A stretch of DNA of 64,000 nucleotides from the NCBI RefSeq assembly GCF_046719735.1, contig NZ_JAUTWQ010000015.1, positions 83,361 to 147,360 of the forward strand, in the 5' to 3' direction. Shown piece after piece: positions 24,823 through 33,800 of this stretch (position 1 is its first letter; every line of letters begins with the position of its first letter). The stretch comes from Halobacillus_B rhizosphaerae. GTDB taxonomy: Bacteria; Bacillota; Bacilli; Bacillales; Halobacillaceae. Below the pieces are notes generated by a model. That model worked only from the letters and a program-made list of their open reading frames with translations, searched no databases and was not told where the DNA came from. The position numbers were made by a program, and so were the translations under genes.

Positions 24823-26295
24823 TTGAATCTAAAACTACAACAATACATTAACGGAGAATGGACGAACGCAAACTCAGGAAACACGCGTACGATTATTAAT
24901 CCATTTAATCAGGAAGTCATTGCCGAGGTCCCAGAAGGTGATGAATCAGACGCCAAAGCAGCCATCGCTGCCGCAAGAGAAGCCTTTGATCTTGGCGAAT
25001 GGTCGTCAACCCCAGCAACAGAGCGAGGGGCATTCGTGAGGAAAATTGCTGAATTTATTGAAAGAGATAAGGAAGAGCTTGCTCATTTAGAATCACTGGA
25101 TACAGGCAAAACAGTAGAAGAAAGCCGTGGAGACATGGAGGATATCGCTGGAGTGTTCCGCTATTTCTCAGAGCTTGCTGATAAGGATGGCGGAGAGCTG
25201 ATCGATTCTCCTATTCCAAATTCCAGCAGTAAAGTAGTCTACGAACCTGTGGGGGTTTGCGGACAAATCACTCCTTGGAATTATCCTTTACTACAAGCGT
25301 CCTGGAAACTGGCTCCGGCGATTGCGACAGGAAACACTTTAATTATGAAGCCGAGTGAAATTACTCCGCTTACGACGATCAAAGTATTTGAACTGATCGA
25401 AGAAGCTGGCGTACCTGCGGGTGTAGCGAATCTGGTTCTTGGTACAGGCGCTGCCATCGGTTCAGAGCTGTCTAGCAGTACAGATGTTGATCTTATTTCC
25501 TTCACAGGCGGCATTGATACCGGTAAGAAAATTATGCAGGCGGCGAGTTCCAATGTGAAGAATCTTGCCCTAGAGCTTGGCGGGAAAAATCCGAATGTTA
25601 TCTTTGCTGACGCAGATTTCGAAGTAGCCGTTGATCAGGCGTTAAACGGTGTTTTCTTCCACGCAGGACAGATCTGTTCCGCTGGTACAAGACTCATCGT
25701 CGAAGAAAGCATCCACGATGAGTTCGTTCAAGCCCTTGTAGAACGAGTGAAGAACTTTAAATTAGGAAGCGGATTTGATGAAGATACGCAAATGGGACCG
25801 CTTATTTCAGCGGAACACCTTGCGAAAGTAGAAAATTATGTAGAAGCAGGGGTTAAAGAGGGAGCAACACTTGCCGTTGGTGGTAAGCGCCCTGAAGATC
25901 CTGAATTACAAAATGGCTTTTTCTACTTGCCTACCATTTTCACAGACTGCACGACTGACATGAGTGTTGTGCAGGAGGAAGGATTTGGTCCTGTCATTAC
26001 GATTGAGAAATTCCAAGCAGAAGACGAAGCCGTTAAGCTTGCGAATGACTCCATCTACGGTCTTGCCGGCGGTGTTTTCACAAACGATATTGCGAAAGCA
26101 GAACGCTGTGCAGCGAAAATGCGTATGGGTACGGTTTGGATCAATGAATTCAATCTTTACTTCCCGCATGCTCCGTGGGGCGGATACAAGCAGTCAGGTA
26201 TTGGCCGCGAACTTGGCCGATTAGGCATGGAAGAATATACAGAAACCAAGCATATCTTCCGTAACCATAAACCTGAAACTATGAACTGGTTCTAA
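24823..26295 (+). CDS. betB: betaine aldehyde dehydrogenase
   Basis: About 490 residues of an NAD-dependent aldehyde dehydrogenase. Catalytic glutamate is in LELGGKNP and the nucleophilic cysteine in GQICSAG; the cofactor site includes TPWNYPLLQASWKLAPA and SFTGGIDTGK. It oxidises betaine aldehyde to glycine betaine. The start is a TTG at 24823 with GGAGTG ahead; the upstream in-frame GTG overlaps that ribosome site. It is followed by betA, and both are divergent from gbsR. It corresponds to GbsA of Bacillus subtilis. Confidence 0.94.
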   Translation: MNLKLQQYINGEWTNANSGNTRTIINPFNQEVIAEVPEGDESDAKAAIAAAREAFDLGEWSSTPATERGAFVRKIAEFIERDKEELAHLESLDTGKTVEESRGDMEDIAGVFRYFSELADKDGGELIDSPIPNSSSKVVYEPVGVCGQITPWNYPLLQASWKLAPAIATGNTLIMKPSEITPLTTIKVFELIEEAGVPAGVANLVLGTGAAIGSELSSSTDVDLISFTGGIDTGKKIMQAASSNVKNLALELGGKNPNVIFADADFEVAVDQALNGVFFHAGQICSAGTRLIVEESIHDEFVQALVERVKNFKLGSGFDEDTQMGPLISAEHLAKVENYVEAGVKEGATLAVGGKRPEDPELQNGFFYLPTIFTDCTTDMSVVQEEGFGPVITIEKFQAEDEAVKLANDSIYGLAGGVFTNDIAKAERCAAKMRMGTVWINEFNLYFPHAPWGGYKQSGIGRELGRLGMEEYTETKHIFRNHKPETMNWF

Positions 26296-26430
26296 GTTCA
26301 TTCTCTATAGATTAATTGCAGACTAAGTAATGAATTAAAAAGATAAATAGATTTGATAAAGGAAGCAGGGGTTTGGAGCACAGGTCTGAACCCTTTCCTT
26401 CCGAATTCACCATGCAAGGAGGAACAAATT

Positions 26431-28113
26431 ATGACTGAATCATTTGACATTGTTATCGTTGGCGGCGGCAGTGCGGGTTCTGTACTCGGCGACCGCTTAA
26501 GTGAAGACGGAAAAAAAAGTGTACTTGTTTTAGAAGCGGGGCGCAGTGATTATTCTTGGGACTTATTGATCCAGATGCCGGCAGCTCTGCCGTATCCTGC
26601 AGGAAAAAGCCTTTACGATTGGAAATATGAATCAGATCCTGAACCTTATATGAATGGACGACGTATCAAGCATGCCCGCGGAAAGGTACTAGGCGGTTCT
26701 AGTTCCATCAACGGTATGATTTATCAACGAGGTAACCCGATGGACTATGAACGGTGGGGAGCCGATACTGGAATGGAAACGTGGAATTTCGCCCATTGCC
26801 TACCTTATTTCAAACGATTGGAAAACGCGTTAGCATCCCCGGATGATGATCTTCGCGGTCACGACGGTCCTATTAAGTTAGAACGTGGACCTGCTAAAAA
26901 TCCTTTATTCCAAGCTTTCTTTAACTCAGGAGTAGAAGCTGGCTATTCAAGAACCCCTGATGTGAACGGGTTTCGCCAGGAAGGATTCGGACCGTTCGAT
27001 AAGCATGTGTACAAAGGGCAGCGGTTGTCTGCTTCCCGCGCTTATCTGCATCCAGCTATGAAGCGTGAGAATCTAACCGTTAGAACGCGAGCTTTTGTTA
27101 AGAGCATTGACTTCGACGGTACGAAAGCAAAGGGGTTGACCTATCAGCGCAACGGAAAGACTCACCAAGTTCAAGCAGGTGAAGTCGTTCTTTCAGGTGG
27201 TGCGATTAACACGCCGCAGCTGTTGCAATTGTCAGGTGTAGGTGAAGCTGAACACCTTAAATCTCTTGGAATTCAACCGGTAGTGAACCTTCCAGGTGTG
27301 GGAGAAAATCTCCAGGATCACCTCGAAGTTTACATCCAGCATGCTTGTCCGCTTCCTGTTTCTGAACAGCCGAATTTAAATAAAGCCCGCATGCCTTGGA
27401 TCGGATTGCAATGGATGTTCGGACGCACAGGGCCGGCAGCGACGAATCATTTCGAAGGCGGCGGTTTCGTCCGTTCGAATGAAGATGTCGATTACCCGAA
27501 TCTCATGTATCATTTCCTTCCAGTTGCTGTTCGATATGATGGCCAAAAGGCACCTACGGATCACGGATTCCAAGTTCATGTCGGACCTATGTACTCAGAT
27601 GCCCGCGGGTCCTTAAAGATTCGTTCCAAAGACCCGAAAGAGCATCCAAGCATGGTTTACAACTATCTTTCTACGGAACAGGACAAACGTGAATGGGTGG
27701 AAGCAGTAAGAGTCACTCGAAGGATTATGGCACAGCCATCTATGAAACCTTACAATGCTGCGGAACTCTCACCTGGTCCTAACGTTCAAACCGACGAGGA
27801 AATCCTGGAGTGGGTAAAAGAAGATGCGGAAACCGCGCTTCACCCGTCTTGTACAGCGAAAATGGGACCAGCTTCAGACCCAATGGCTGTAGTAGATCCA
27901 GAAACGATGAAGGTTCACGGACTCGACAATGTGCGAGTGGTCGATGCCTCTGCTATGCCTTACGTTACGAACGGGAACATCCACGCACCTGTCTTGATGC
28001 TTGCCGAAAAAGCAGCGGACCTCATCCTTGGACGCAAACCATTGGATCCAATTGACGCTGACTTCTATCGTCATGGCGTACATCCAGCCGATGCAGGTAC
28101 TGTAACTAAATAA
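26431..28113 (+). CDS. betA: choline dehydrogenase (GMC oxidoreductase)
   Basis: About 560 residues, the usual BetA length. The N-terminal FAD site is VIVGGGSAGSVLGDRLSEDG; GMC signature regions follow (KVLGGSSSINGMIYQRGNP and GGAINTPQLLQLSGVG). Near the C terminus are the catalytic HPSCTAKMG histidine and GNIHAPVLMLAEKAAD. It oxidises choline to betaine aldehyde for betB. CAAGGAGGAAC precedes the ATG; the open frame extends 26 codons upstream without a ribosome site. Bacillus subtilis uses a type III alcohol dehydrogenase (GbsB) for this step, so the pairing of gbsR with a flavin-dependent betA is noteworthy. Confidence 0.93.
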   Translation: MTESFDIVIVGGGSAGSVLGDRLSEDGKKSVLVLEAGRSDYSWDLLIQMPAALPYPAGKSLYDWKYESDPEPYMNGRRIKHARGKVLGGSSSINGMIYQRGNPMDYERWGADTGMETWNFAHCLPYFKRLENALASPDDDLRGHDGPIKLERGPAKNPLFQAFFNSGVEAGYSRTPDVNGFRQEGFGPFDKHVYKGQRLSASRAYLHPAMKRENLTVRTRAFVKSIDFDGTKAKGLTYQRNGKTHQVQAGEVVLSGGAINTPQLLQLSGVGEAEHLKSLGIQPVVNLPGVGENLQDHLEVYIQHACPLPVSEQPNLNKARMPWIGLQWMFGRTGPAATNHFEGGGFVRSNEDVDYPNLMYHFLPVAVRYDGQKAPTDHGFQVHVGPMYSDARGSLKIRSKDPKEHPSMVYNYLSTEQDKREWVEAVRVTRRIMAQPSMKPYNAAELSPGPNVQTDEEILEWVKEDAETALHPSCTAKMGPASDPMAVVDPETMKVHGLDNVRVVDASAMPYVTNGNIHAPVLMLAEKAADLILGRKPLDPIDADFYRHGVHPADAGTVTK

Positions 28114-28121
28114 TAAACTCA

Positions 28122-28192
28122 GAGAGAAGGACTCTTTCTAAATGTATTCGCTAGTGAGCGTACGTTTATAAAAGAGTACCTTCTCTTTTTTA
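28122..28192 (+). terminator. terminator after betA
   Basis: A stem of about 14 bp (GAGAAGGACTCTTT with AAAGAGTACCTTCTC, one bulge) with a 33-base loop is followed by T residues. Confidence 0.7.
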
Positions 28193-28211
28193 TAGAAGTA
28201 GTTTACATATC

Positions 28212-28250
28212 AAAAACCCGCACAATTGATTTACAATCGTGCGGGTTTTT
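28212..28250. terminator. bidirectional terminator between betA and lacI-type gene
   Basis: AAAAACCCGCAC pairs perfectly with GTGCGGGTTTTT, with a 15-base loop and T runs on both strands; it can end the regulator transcript from the right. Confidence 0.85.
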
Positions 28251-28291
28251 GGTTTAGCAAGTAATGAGGGGGGATTTATCAGCTGGTTTTT

Positions 28292-29335
28292 CTATGAATT
28301 CTGCTTTAATTTATTCTTTTTCCGTACCTTGGTCGTCGATTCTCTCTCAATCAAAGTCGTCGGCAGCAAAACTTCCTGATGAGGTTCATCACGATTGTCC
28401 ATCCGCCAGAACAGCTTTTCAACCGCATTTTGTCCGAAGGCTTTGAAATCGATGTCCATCGTCGTAATCGAAGGTGTAGACAGCTGAGACAGCTGGCCAT
28501 TATCAAAGCTGCAGACAGAAGCATCATCAGGGACTTTAAATCCGAGTGACTGTAAGCCGGAAGTCACAAGGTAGCCTAACCCATCATTTACACAAACCCA
28601 GGCGGTCGGGTTTTCTTCAAGTTGGTTAATGAAGTAATTAATGACTGGCGCTTCTTCCAGGGCATCTTTCAATTGAAAGTTTTCCTTTGGTTTTATTCCG
28701 AATTCTCTGTGGGCAAGGTGATAGCCTTCCCAGCGCTCTTGATAGCTTGGCGAGAAGTCAATGTTCCCTACAAATGCGATGTCTCTGTGACCCAGTTCCA
28801 GCAAGTGCTTGGTAACTGTATAGGCGCCGAAACGGTTATTAGTAAGGATGGCATCTGCTTTAATCTCCGGGTGGTGGTGATCGATCAATACGGTCGGAAT
28901 ACCTGTAGCTAAAATCTTATTTATATAGTCATTACTAATATGAGATAAGATTAAGATGCCATCGACTTGTCGTTTTTCAATAAAAGGTGGGAGAATGAGC
29001 TGATCTCTTGAGTGGTTATTGATGGATTGGATCAGCAGGTTCTTATTTCGCTTATTAACTTCTTCTTCTACACTTAAGTAAATTTCTCCGAAAAAGCTTT
29101 TCATGGAAAAGGCGAATTCAGAAGCAATTAAAGCAATATTGCCTGTGATTTTCTCTTCCTCTTTCGTGTTACCATTGCCTGGATTATAGTGATAGCCAAT
29201 GTCTTTTGCAGTTTTCAGCACGAGCTGCCGCGTCTCATCACTCACCCCCGGTTTCCCAGACAGAGCTTGAGAGACAGAATTCTTGGATATATTCAGTCGA
29301 TCTGCAATGTCTTGCATTGTGACTCTTTTTCTCAT
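28292..29335 (-). CDS. LacI family transcriptional regulator
   Basis: About 347 residues. The N-terminal helix-turn-helix is VTMQDIADRLNISKNSVSQA with the hinge LSGKPGVSDETRQLV; a sugar-binding periplasmic-protein-like domain follows from about residue 65 (ILSHISNDYINKIL, GHRDIAFVGN, AWVCVNDGLGYLV). It should repress the divergent GH130-DUF1861-ABC operon and its own gene. The start at 29335 has AGAAAGG ahead with long spacing; an in-frame ATG at 29365 would add ten residues. Two similar palindromic sites lie in the intergenic region. Confidence 0.9.
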   Translation of the reverse strand: MRKRVTMQDIADRLNISKNSVSQALSGKPGVSDETRQLVLKTAKDIGYHYNPGNGNTKEEEKITGNIALIASEFAFSMKSFFGEIYLSVEEEVNKRNKNLLIQSINNHSRDQLILPPFIEKRQVDGILILSHISNDYINKILATGIPTVLIDHHHPEIKADAILTNNRFGAYTVTKHLLELGHRDIAFVGNIDFSPSYQERWEGYHLAHREFGIKPKENFQLKDALEEAPVINYFINQLEENPTAWVCVNDGLGYLVTSGLQSLGFKVPDDASVCSFDNGQLSQLSTPSITTMDIDFKAFGQNAVEKLFWRMDNRDEPHQEVLLPTTLIERESTTKVRKKNKLKQNS

Positions 29336-29379
29336 ATATAAGTCAACCTTTCTATAAACAGTCATCCGAACATTATTTT

Positions 29380-29389
29380 GTAACGTTAC
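29380..29389. promoter_or_regulatory. LacI-type operator 1
   Basis: GTAACGTTAC is a perfect 10-base palindrome with the central CG usual for LacI family targets, inside TTTTGTAACGTTACTTAA. It lies 45 bases from the regulator start, suited to autoregulation. Confidence 0.6.
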
Positions 29390-29459
29390 TTAATAATATA
29401 CTTAAAACTTCCAATTAATTCAATGATAATGAAGAACTTTGCTAAGACAGAAAATGTTA

Positions 29460-29487
29460 TTGACATGACAAATAGTAATAGTATAAT
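29460..29487 (+). promoter_or_regulatory. strong promoter of the GH130 operon
   Basis: Consensus TTGACA (29460-29465) and TATAAT (29482-29487) with 16-base spacing. A near-consensus promoter needs a repressor, here the LacI type protein. Confidence 0.75.
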
Positions 29488-29504
29488 CGTTTGTAAGGTT
29501 AATT

Positions 29505-29516
29505 ATAACATTACTT
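29505..29516. promoter_or_regulatory. LacI-type operator 2
   Basis: ATAACATTACTT closely repeats operator 1 (TATAACATTACTTAA against TGTAACGTTACTTAA, two differences). It lies just after the predicted transcription start, where a repressor blocks elongation or initiation. Confidence 0.55.
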
Positions 29517-29598
29517 AACAGAATAATAATGTTTGTCATGTTTTTTATTTAATAATTCATGTAAGGGTTTTCAATGAAGAATGGGGGATCAGAATGAC

Positions 29599-30666
29599 AT
29601 GATTGTGCATCGTCTAGAGAAGAATCCAATTTTAAAGCCGGAAGATATTGCTGCTTACCATGATGATCATGAAGTAATCGGAGTATTCAATGCAGGTGTG
29701 GCGGAGTTAAATGGGGAAACATTGCTTCTTTTAAGAGTAGCAGAGCGTCCCGTCCAAAACAATCCTGATGAAGTAAAAACTACAGTGGTTGATTTTTCAT
29801 ATGGAGAGCCGCAGGTAAAGGTGCTGTCTCTGAAAAAAGATGACGAAGGTTATGACTTTTCGGATCCGCGCACTATCCTTTTCAATGAAACACAACGAAG
29901 AACAGCTTTCTTAACTTCCTTATCTTATATCCGAATTGCCAGAAGCTCAGATGGAAAATCGTTCACCGTTGATGATGCACCGTTTATTTATCCAGAAATA
30001 GCTGCTGAATCGTGGGGCGTTGAAGATCCGCGGGTGACCCAAATTGAAGATACATATTATATCCAATACAGCGCGATATCTGATAAAGGGGTTGCGGTTG
30101 GTCTCGTTTCTACAAAGGATTTTGTAAGTTATGAACGGTTAGGACTGATTTTTCCCCCGGAAAATAAGGATGTTGCTATTTTCCCGGAGAAGATGAATGG
30201 CAAGTATTACGCTCTTCACCGCCCTGTTCCTAAGGGGATTGGACAGCCGGAGATTTGGCTGGCAGAGTCGGACAACCTTCTATACTGGGGAAATCATCAA
30301 CATTTGTTAGGTCTAAGTGAAGACGGCTGGGATAATGGCCGGATTGGCGGTGGAGCCGTCCCGTTTAAAACTAGCCAAGGATGGCTTGAGATTTATCATG
30401 CGGCAGATAGAGACGATCGCTATTGCTTGGGAGCGGTGCTGCTTGATTTAGAGGATCCTTCCAAAGTTCTTGCTAAAACGAAAGAACCTATATTGGCCCC
30501 GGAAGCGGATTACGAGACTAATGGATTCTTTGGTGATGTTGTGTTCACTTGTGGTGTCACGTTACAGAATCAGAGCTTGCGCATTTATTATGGTGTATCG
30601 GATACATCAATGGCTGTTTGTGAGGTAGCATTGGATGACATATTATCTCGACTAACGGATGTGTAA
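29599..30666 (+). CDS. GH130 family glycoside phosphorylase/hydrolase
   Basis: About 355 residues with the five-bladed propeller pattern of GH130. The start region IVHRLEKNPILKPEDI, the blade FNAGVAELNGETLLLLRVAE, the SWGVEDPRVTQIEDTYYI block and GGGAVPFKTSQGWLEIYHA are characteristic. Most characterised members phosphorolyse beta-mannosides (mannosylglucose, mannobiose, manno-oligosaccharides, mannosyl-GlcNAc), releasing mannose 1-phosphate in the cytoplasm. GGGGGA lies 11 bases before the ATG at 29599; the frame runs back to an ATG at 29581 that has no ribosome site. It begins an operon with a DUF1861 protein and an ABC sugar importer. Exact specificity is unknown. Confidence 0.9.
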   Translation: MIVHRLEKNPILKPEDIAAYHDDHEVIGVFNAGVAELNGETLLLLRVAERPVQNNPDEVKTTVVDFSYGEPQVKVLSLKKDDEGYDFSDPRTILFNETQRRTAFLTSLSYIRIARSSDGKSFTVDDAPFIYPEIAAESWGVEDPRVTQIEDTYYIQYSAISDKGVAVGLVSTKDFVSYERLGLIFPPENKDVAIFPEKMNGKYYALHRPVPKGIGQPEIWLAESDNLLYWGNHQHLLGLSEDGWDNGRIGGGAVPFKTSQGWLEIYHAADRDDRYCLGAVLLDLEDPSKVLAKTKEPILAPEADYETNGFFGDVVFTCGVTLQNQSLRIYYGVSDTSMAVCEVALDDILSRLTDV

Positions 30667-30680
30667 GGGAGGGAAGAGTG

Positions 30681-31613
30681 ATGACGTTAACTGTCAAACA
30701 ACTGCTGAATCAATTTCGACAACAATCCACGCCCAATAAGGGAGAAAAGCTCCATTTTACCGGTGTAGGAGACCGTGATGTCTACAACATTACCGCTCCA
30801 TTTACCGATAGAAATGAAAAAGTAATCGCAGGCAGAGTAGAACCAAGGAAATCCGAGTACTCTGAGGTCATGTTTTTCTCAAAAGAGGGAGAGGAGTGGA
30901 AACCAAGAAAAGCTGCCCCCACGTTTGAGCTTCAAGATCCTTTTATAGTCACCATCCATGAGCAACTCGTATTTGGCGGTGTAGAAGTCGCTCCAGATCC
31001 TGCAAAGGAAGGGGCGCTCCAATGGAAAACGGTGTTTTACAAAGGGGCGAACATCTCTGAACTGCAGCGCTTTGCAGAAGGACCAAAAGGAATGAAGGAC
31101 ATTCGTTTAGTCGAACTGCCTGACCACCGAATTGGCATTTGCACCCGTCCTCAAGGAGAAAAAGGGGGACGAGGAAAGATTGGTTATACCGAAATTGAAA
31201 CGCTTGATCAACTGACCGCTCAAGTTATCGAGGATGCACCATTGCTAAAGGAGCATTTCGTAAAGGAAGAGTGGGGCGGGGCGAATGAGCTTTATCTCTT
31301 CGATGGTGGGAAGATTGGAATACTTGGCCATATCGCCCGGTTTGATGGAGCAGGGAACCGCCACTATTATCCAATGACCTGTTTATTGAACCGCAAGGAG
31401 ATGAAGCTGGAAGAGATGAAGATCATTGCCGTTCGAGACGACTTTCCTGGAGGGGAAGCGAAACGTGAAGATTTAACTGATGTATTATTTAGCGGAGGTC
31501 TCGTTCAGGTGGGTCATGGAGAAGTGGAGTTGTATGTTGGGGTCAGTGATGCAGAAGCCCATAAGATCAGAATTCCGGATCCATTTCAAATTAAGGGAGG
31601 AGAACACGTATGA
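30681..31613 (+). CDS. DUF1861 family protein (GH130-like propeller)
   Basis: About 310 residues. The stretch KLHFTGVGDRDVYNITAPF (about 24-42), then FELQDPFI, WGGANELYLFDGGKIGILGH and a final ELYVGVSDAEAHKIRIPDPF, mark DUF1861. The blades look like those of GH130, and from memory the family overlaps the Leishmania mannosyltransferase-phosphorylases (GT108). No enzyme activity is established to my knowledge for bacterial members. GGGAGGGAAG precedes the ATG; its end overlaps the start of the binding-protein gene by four bases. Pairing with GH130 suggests a second phosphorylase or transferase on related oligosaccharides. Confidence 0.85.
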   Translation: MTLTVKQLLNQFRQQSTPNKGEKLHFTGVGDRDVYNITAPFTDRNEKVIAGRVEPRKSEYSEVMFFSKEGEEWKPRKAAPTFELQDPFIVTIHEQLVFGGVEVAPDPAKEGALQWKTVFYKGANISELQRFAEGPKGMKDIRLVELPDHRIGICTRPQGEKGGRGKIGYTEIETLDQLTAQVIEDAPLLKEHFVKEEWGGANELYLFDGGKIGILGHIARFDGAGNRHYYPMTCLLNRKEMKLEEMKIIAVRDDFPGGEAKREDLTDVLFSGGLVQVGHGEVELYVGVSDAEAHKIRIPDPFQIKGGEHV

Positions 31614-32923
31614 AAAAGTTTCGTAATTATCGTTTTATAATTCTACTGTTTGTCGTAGCTCTTATCGCCTCAGGTTGTTCATCTGATAGTTCAAGCGGGG
31701 AAGGAGATGGAAAGGTTGAGTTTGACTTCTGGGCAGCCCCTAACCCTTCGCAGCAAGTATTCTGGGAAGACATGGCAAAACAATATATGAAAGAAAACGA
31801 AGATGTGAAAATCAAAGTTTCACCAATGCCGGAAAGTCCATCTTCTGAAGCGGGTATTCAATCCGCGATTGCTGCTGGTAATGCCCCTGCCATATCTGAA
31901 AACATTTCCCGGGGATTTGCTGCTCAGCTTGCTGGAAGCAGTGCCGTAGTGCCGTTAGACGAATTTGATGGTTATGACGAACTGCTAAAAGACCGCAAAA
32001 TGGAAGAAACCATCTCTACTTGGAAGTTTGCGGATGATCATCAATACGTGCTCCCTATCTATTCGAACGCTATGCTGTTTGGCTGGAGAACGGATATCCT
32101 CAAGGAGCTTGGGGTTGATTCACCTCCTAAAACATACGACGAAGTATTAGAAGTTGGAAAAAAACTGAAAGAAAAATATCCGGACAAGTTCTTATGGTCC
32201 CGTGCCGATTTAGTGAAGCCTACATGGTGGGCACGTTGGTTTGACTTCTTCATGCTTTATAATGGAGCATCTAAAGGAAATAACTTTGTCGAAGGAAATG
32301 ACCTTGTGGCCGACCAGGAAGCAGGCGTTGCTACCTTACAATTCTTGAAGGACTTGAGCGATAATGACTTGCTGTTAACTCGTGAATCTACGGACCCATT
32401 TGAAACGGGCCAATCCATTATGGTAGATATCGGACCATGGACGTTCTCTGCCTGGGCAGAGAAATACCCAGAAATGAAGCTTGGCGAAACCTATGATCTT
32501 ACGATGCCTCCGGTTCCGGAAGGTGTAGATAGTGAAAAGGAGAAAACTTTTGCTGATACCAAAGGACTCTCCATCTATGCTTCGGCAACCAAAGAACAAC
32601 AGCAAGCTGCTTTTGACTTTGTGAAGTGGGTTTATTCTGATCCTGAGCATGATTTAGATTGGTTCAAACAGACGAACCTTCCTCCTGCACGTGATGATTT
32701 ATCATCGAATGAAACGTTTACCAGTTTCTTAAAGGAACATCCAGAGCTTCAGAAATATGCCGAAAACATTCCGAACGCTGTTCCGCCGATTGATAATGAG
32801 AAGACGGTAGAAGTCCAGGAATTGATTGGTAAAGAAGCGGTGAACCCTGTCGTCAAAGGTGAGAAATCTCCTGATCAAGCATGGAGCGATATGACCGACG
32901 CCATCAAAAAGGTGTTGAAGTAA
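31610..32923 (+). CDS. sugar ABC transporter substrate-binding lipoprotein
   Basis: A 437-residue extracellular solute-binding protein of family 1. A lipoprotein signal ends at LIASGCSSD (Cys near residue 23), followed by a Ser/Gly/Glu linker and then VEFDFWAAPNPSQQVFWEDM. Conserved solute-binding stretches include PIYSNAMLFGWRTDILKELG and KGLSIYASATKEQQQAAFDF. It captures oligosaccharides outside the cell for the two permeases that follow. GGAGGAG precedes the ATG; ATGA overlap with the DUF1861 gene shows tight coupling. Confidence 0.93.
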   Translation: MKKFRNYRFIILLFVVALIASGCSSDSSSGEGDGKVEFDFWAAPNPSQQVFWEDMAKQYMKENEDVKIKVSPMPESPSSEAGIQSAIAAGNAPAISENISRGFAAQLAGSSAVVPLDEFDGYDELLKDRKMEETISTWKFADDHQYVLPIYSNAMLFGWRTDILKELGVDSPPKTYDEVLEVGKKLKEKYPDKFLWSRADLVKPTWWARWFDFFMLYNGASKGNNFVEGNDLVADQEAGVATLQFLKDLSDNDLLLTRESTDPFETGQSIMVDIGPWTFSAWAEKYPEMKLGETYDLTMPPVPEGVDSEKEKTFADTKGLSIYASATKEQQQAAFDFVKWVYSDPEHDLDWFKQTNLPPARDDLSSNETFTSFLKEHPELQKYAENIPNAVPPIDNEKTVEVQELIGKEAVNPVVKGEKSPDQAWSDMTDAIKKVLK

Positions 32924-32924
32924 A

Positions 32925-33800
32925 ATGGAAAGAAGTAATGCGAGGTTAGGCTGGCTATTTGCCAGCCCTTACCTCATTTATTCCCTTATCTTTTTTCTGT
33001 TCCCTTTATTATGGGCGACGTATTTGGCGTTTACCAATTGGAATTTAATCGCGCCTGATTACGAATTTGTCGGCGTCCAGAACTTCATTCAAGCTTTTTT
33101 CAGTGAAAGTGTGCGAGCAGCTTTCTTTGTTACATACAAGTTCCTGATCATGTTCGTACCGATCGTGGTTGGTGGAGCGCTATTGCTCGCCGTCATCATT
33201 CATTCTCTGCCAAAATTTAAAGGTCTTTTTTCGGTAGCCTTCTTCCTGCCTTATTTAGCATCAGGTGTGGCTTCGGCGATTGTGGTGAATGGAGTTTTAT
33301 CTTACAATAGTCCGCTTAACATTTGGCTCCGGCATTCATTTGGTCTAGACATTGATTGGCTTGGTTCTTCGATTTTAGCACCATTAATTATTGCTTTAAT
33401 GATGGCTTGGAAATTTGCGGGCTATTATGCGCTGCTGTTTGTCGCTGGTCTTGAAAGCATCCCGAAAGACGTCTACGAAGCAGCAGAGATTGATGGAGCA
33501 CTTGGCTGGAAACGGTTCTGGCACGTCACGCTTCCAATGTTATATCCGTCTTTTTATACGGTCACTATTTTGGCGGTAGGTTTAATGTTCGGGATATTCA
33601 CCGAACCTTACGTACTGACTGGCGGCGGTCCGGATCTTGCTACGCATACGTGGCAGCTTGAAATTTACAGTCAGGCGTTTGAGCGCTTAAATGCTGGATA
33701 CGGTACAGCAATCGCAGTCATTAACTCGTTCGTAACCTTCGGGTCGATATTAGTATTTAGAAAAATTCTTGAGAAATGGGGGGCTAAACATGGCTGGTAA
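32925..33800 (+). CDS. sugar ABC transporter permease (MalF/UgpA type)
   Basis: A 291-residue membrane protein with six hydrophobic segments. The ATPase-docking EAA loop reads YEAAEIDGALGWKRFWHVTL near residue 185-204. It starts one base after the binding-protein stop codon and overlaps the next permease by 11 bases. It forms half of the oligosaccharide channel. Confidence 0.93.
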   Translation: MERSNARLGWLFASPYLIYSLIFFLFPLLWATYLAFTNWNLIAPDYEFVGVQNFIQAFFSESVRAAFFVTYKFLIMFVPIVVGGALLLAVIIHSLPKFKGLFSVAFFLPYLASGVASAIVVNGVLSYNSPLNIWLRHSFGLDIDWLGSSILAPLIIALMMAWKFAGYYALLFVAGLESIPKDVYEAAEIDGALGWKRFWHVTLPMLYPSFYTVTILAVGLMFGIFTEPYVLTGGGPDLATHTWQLEIYSQAFERLNAGYGTAIAVINSFVTFGSILVFRKILEKWGAKHGW

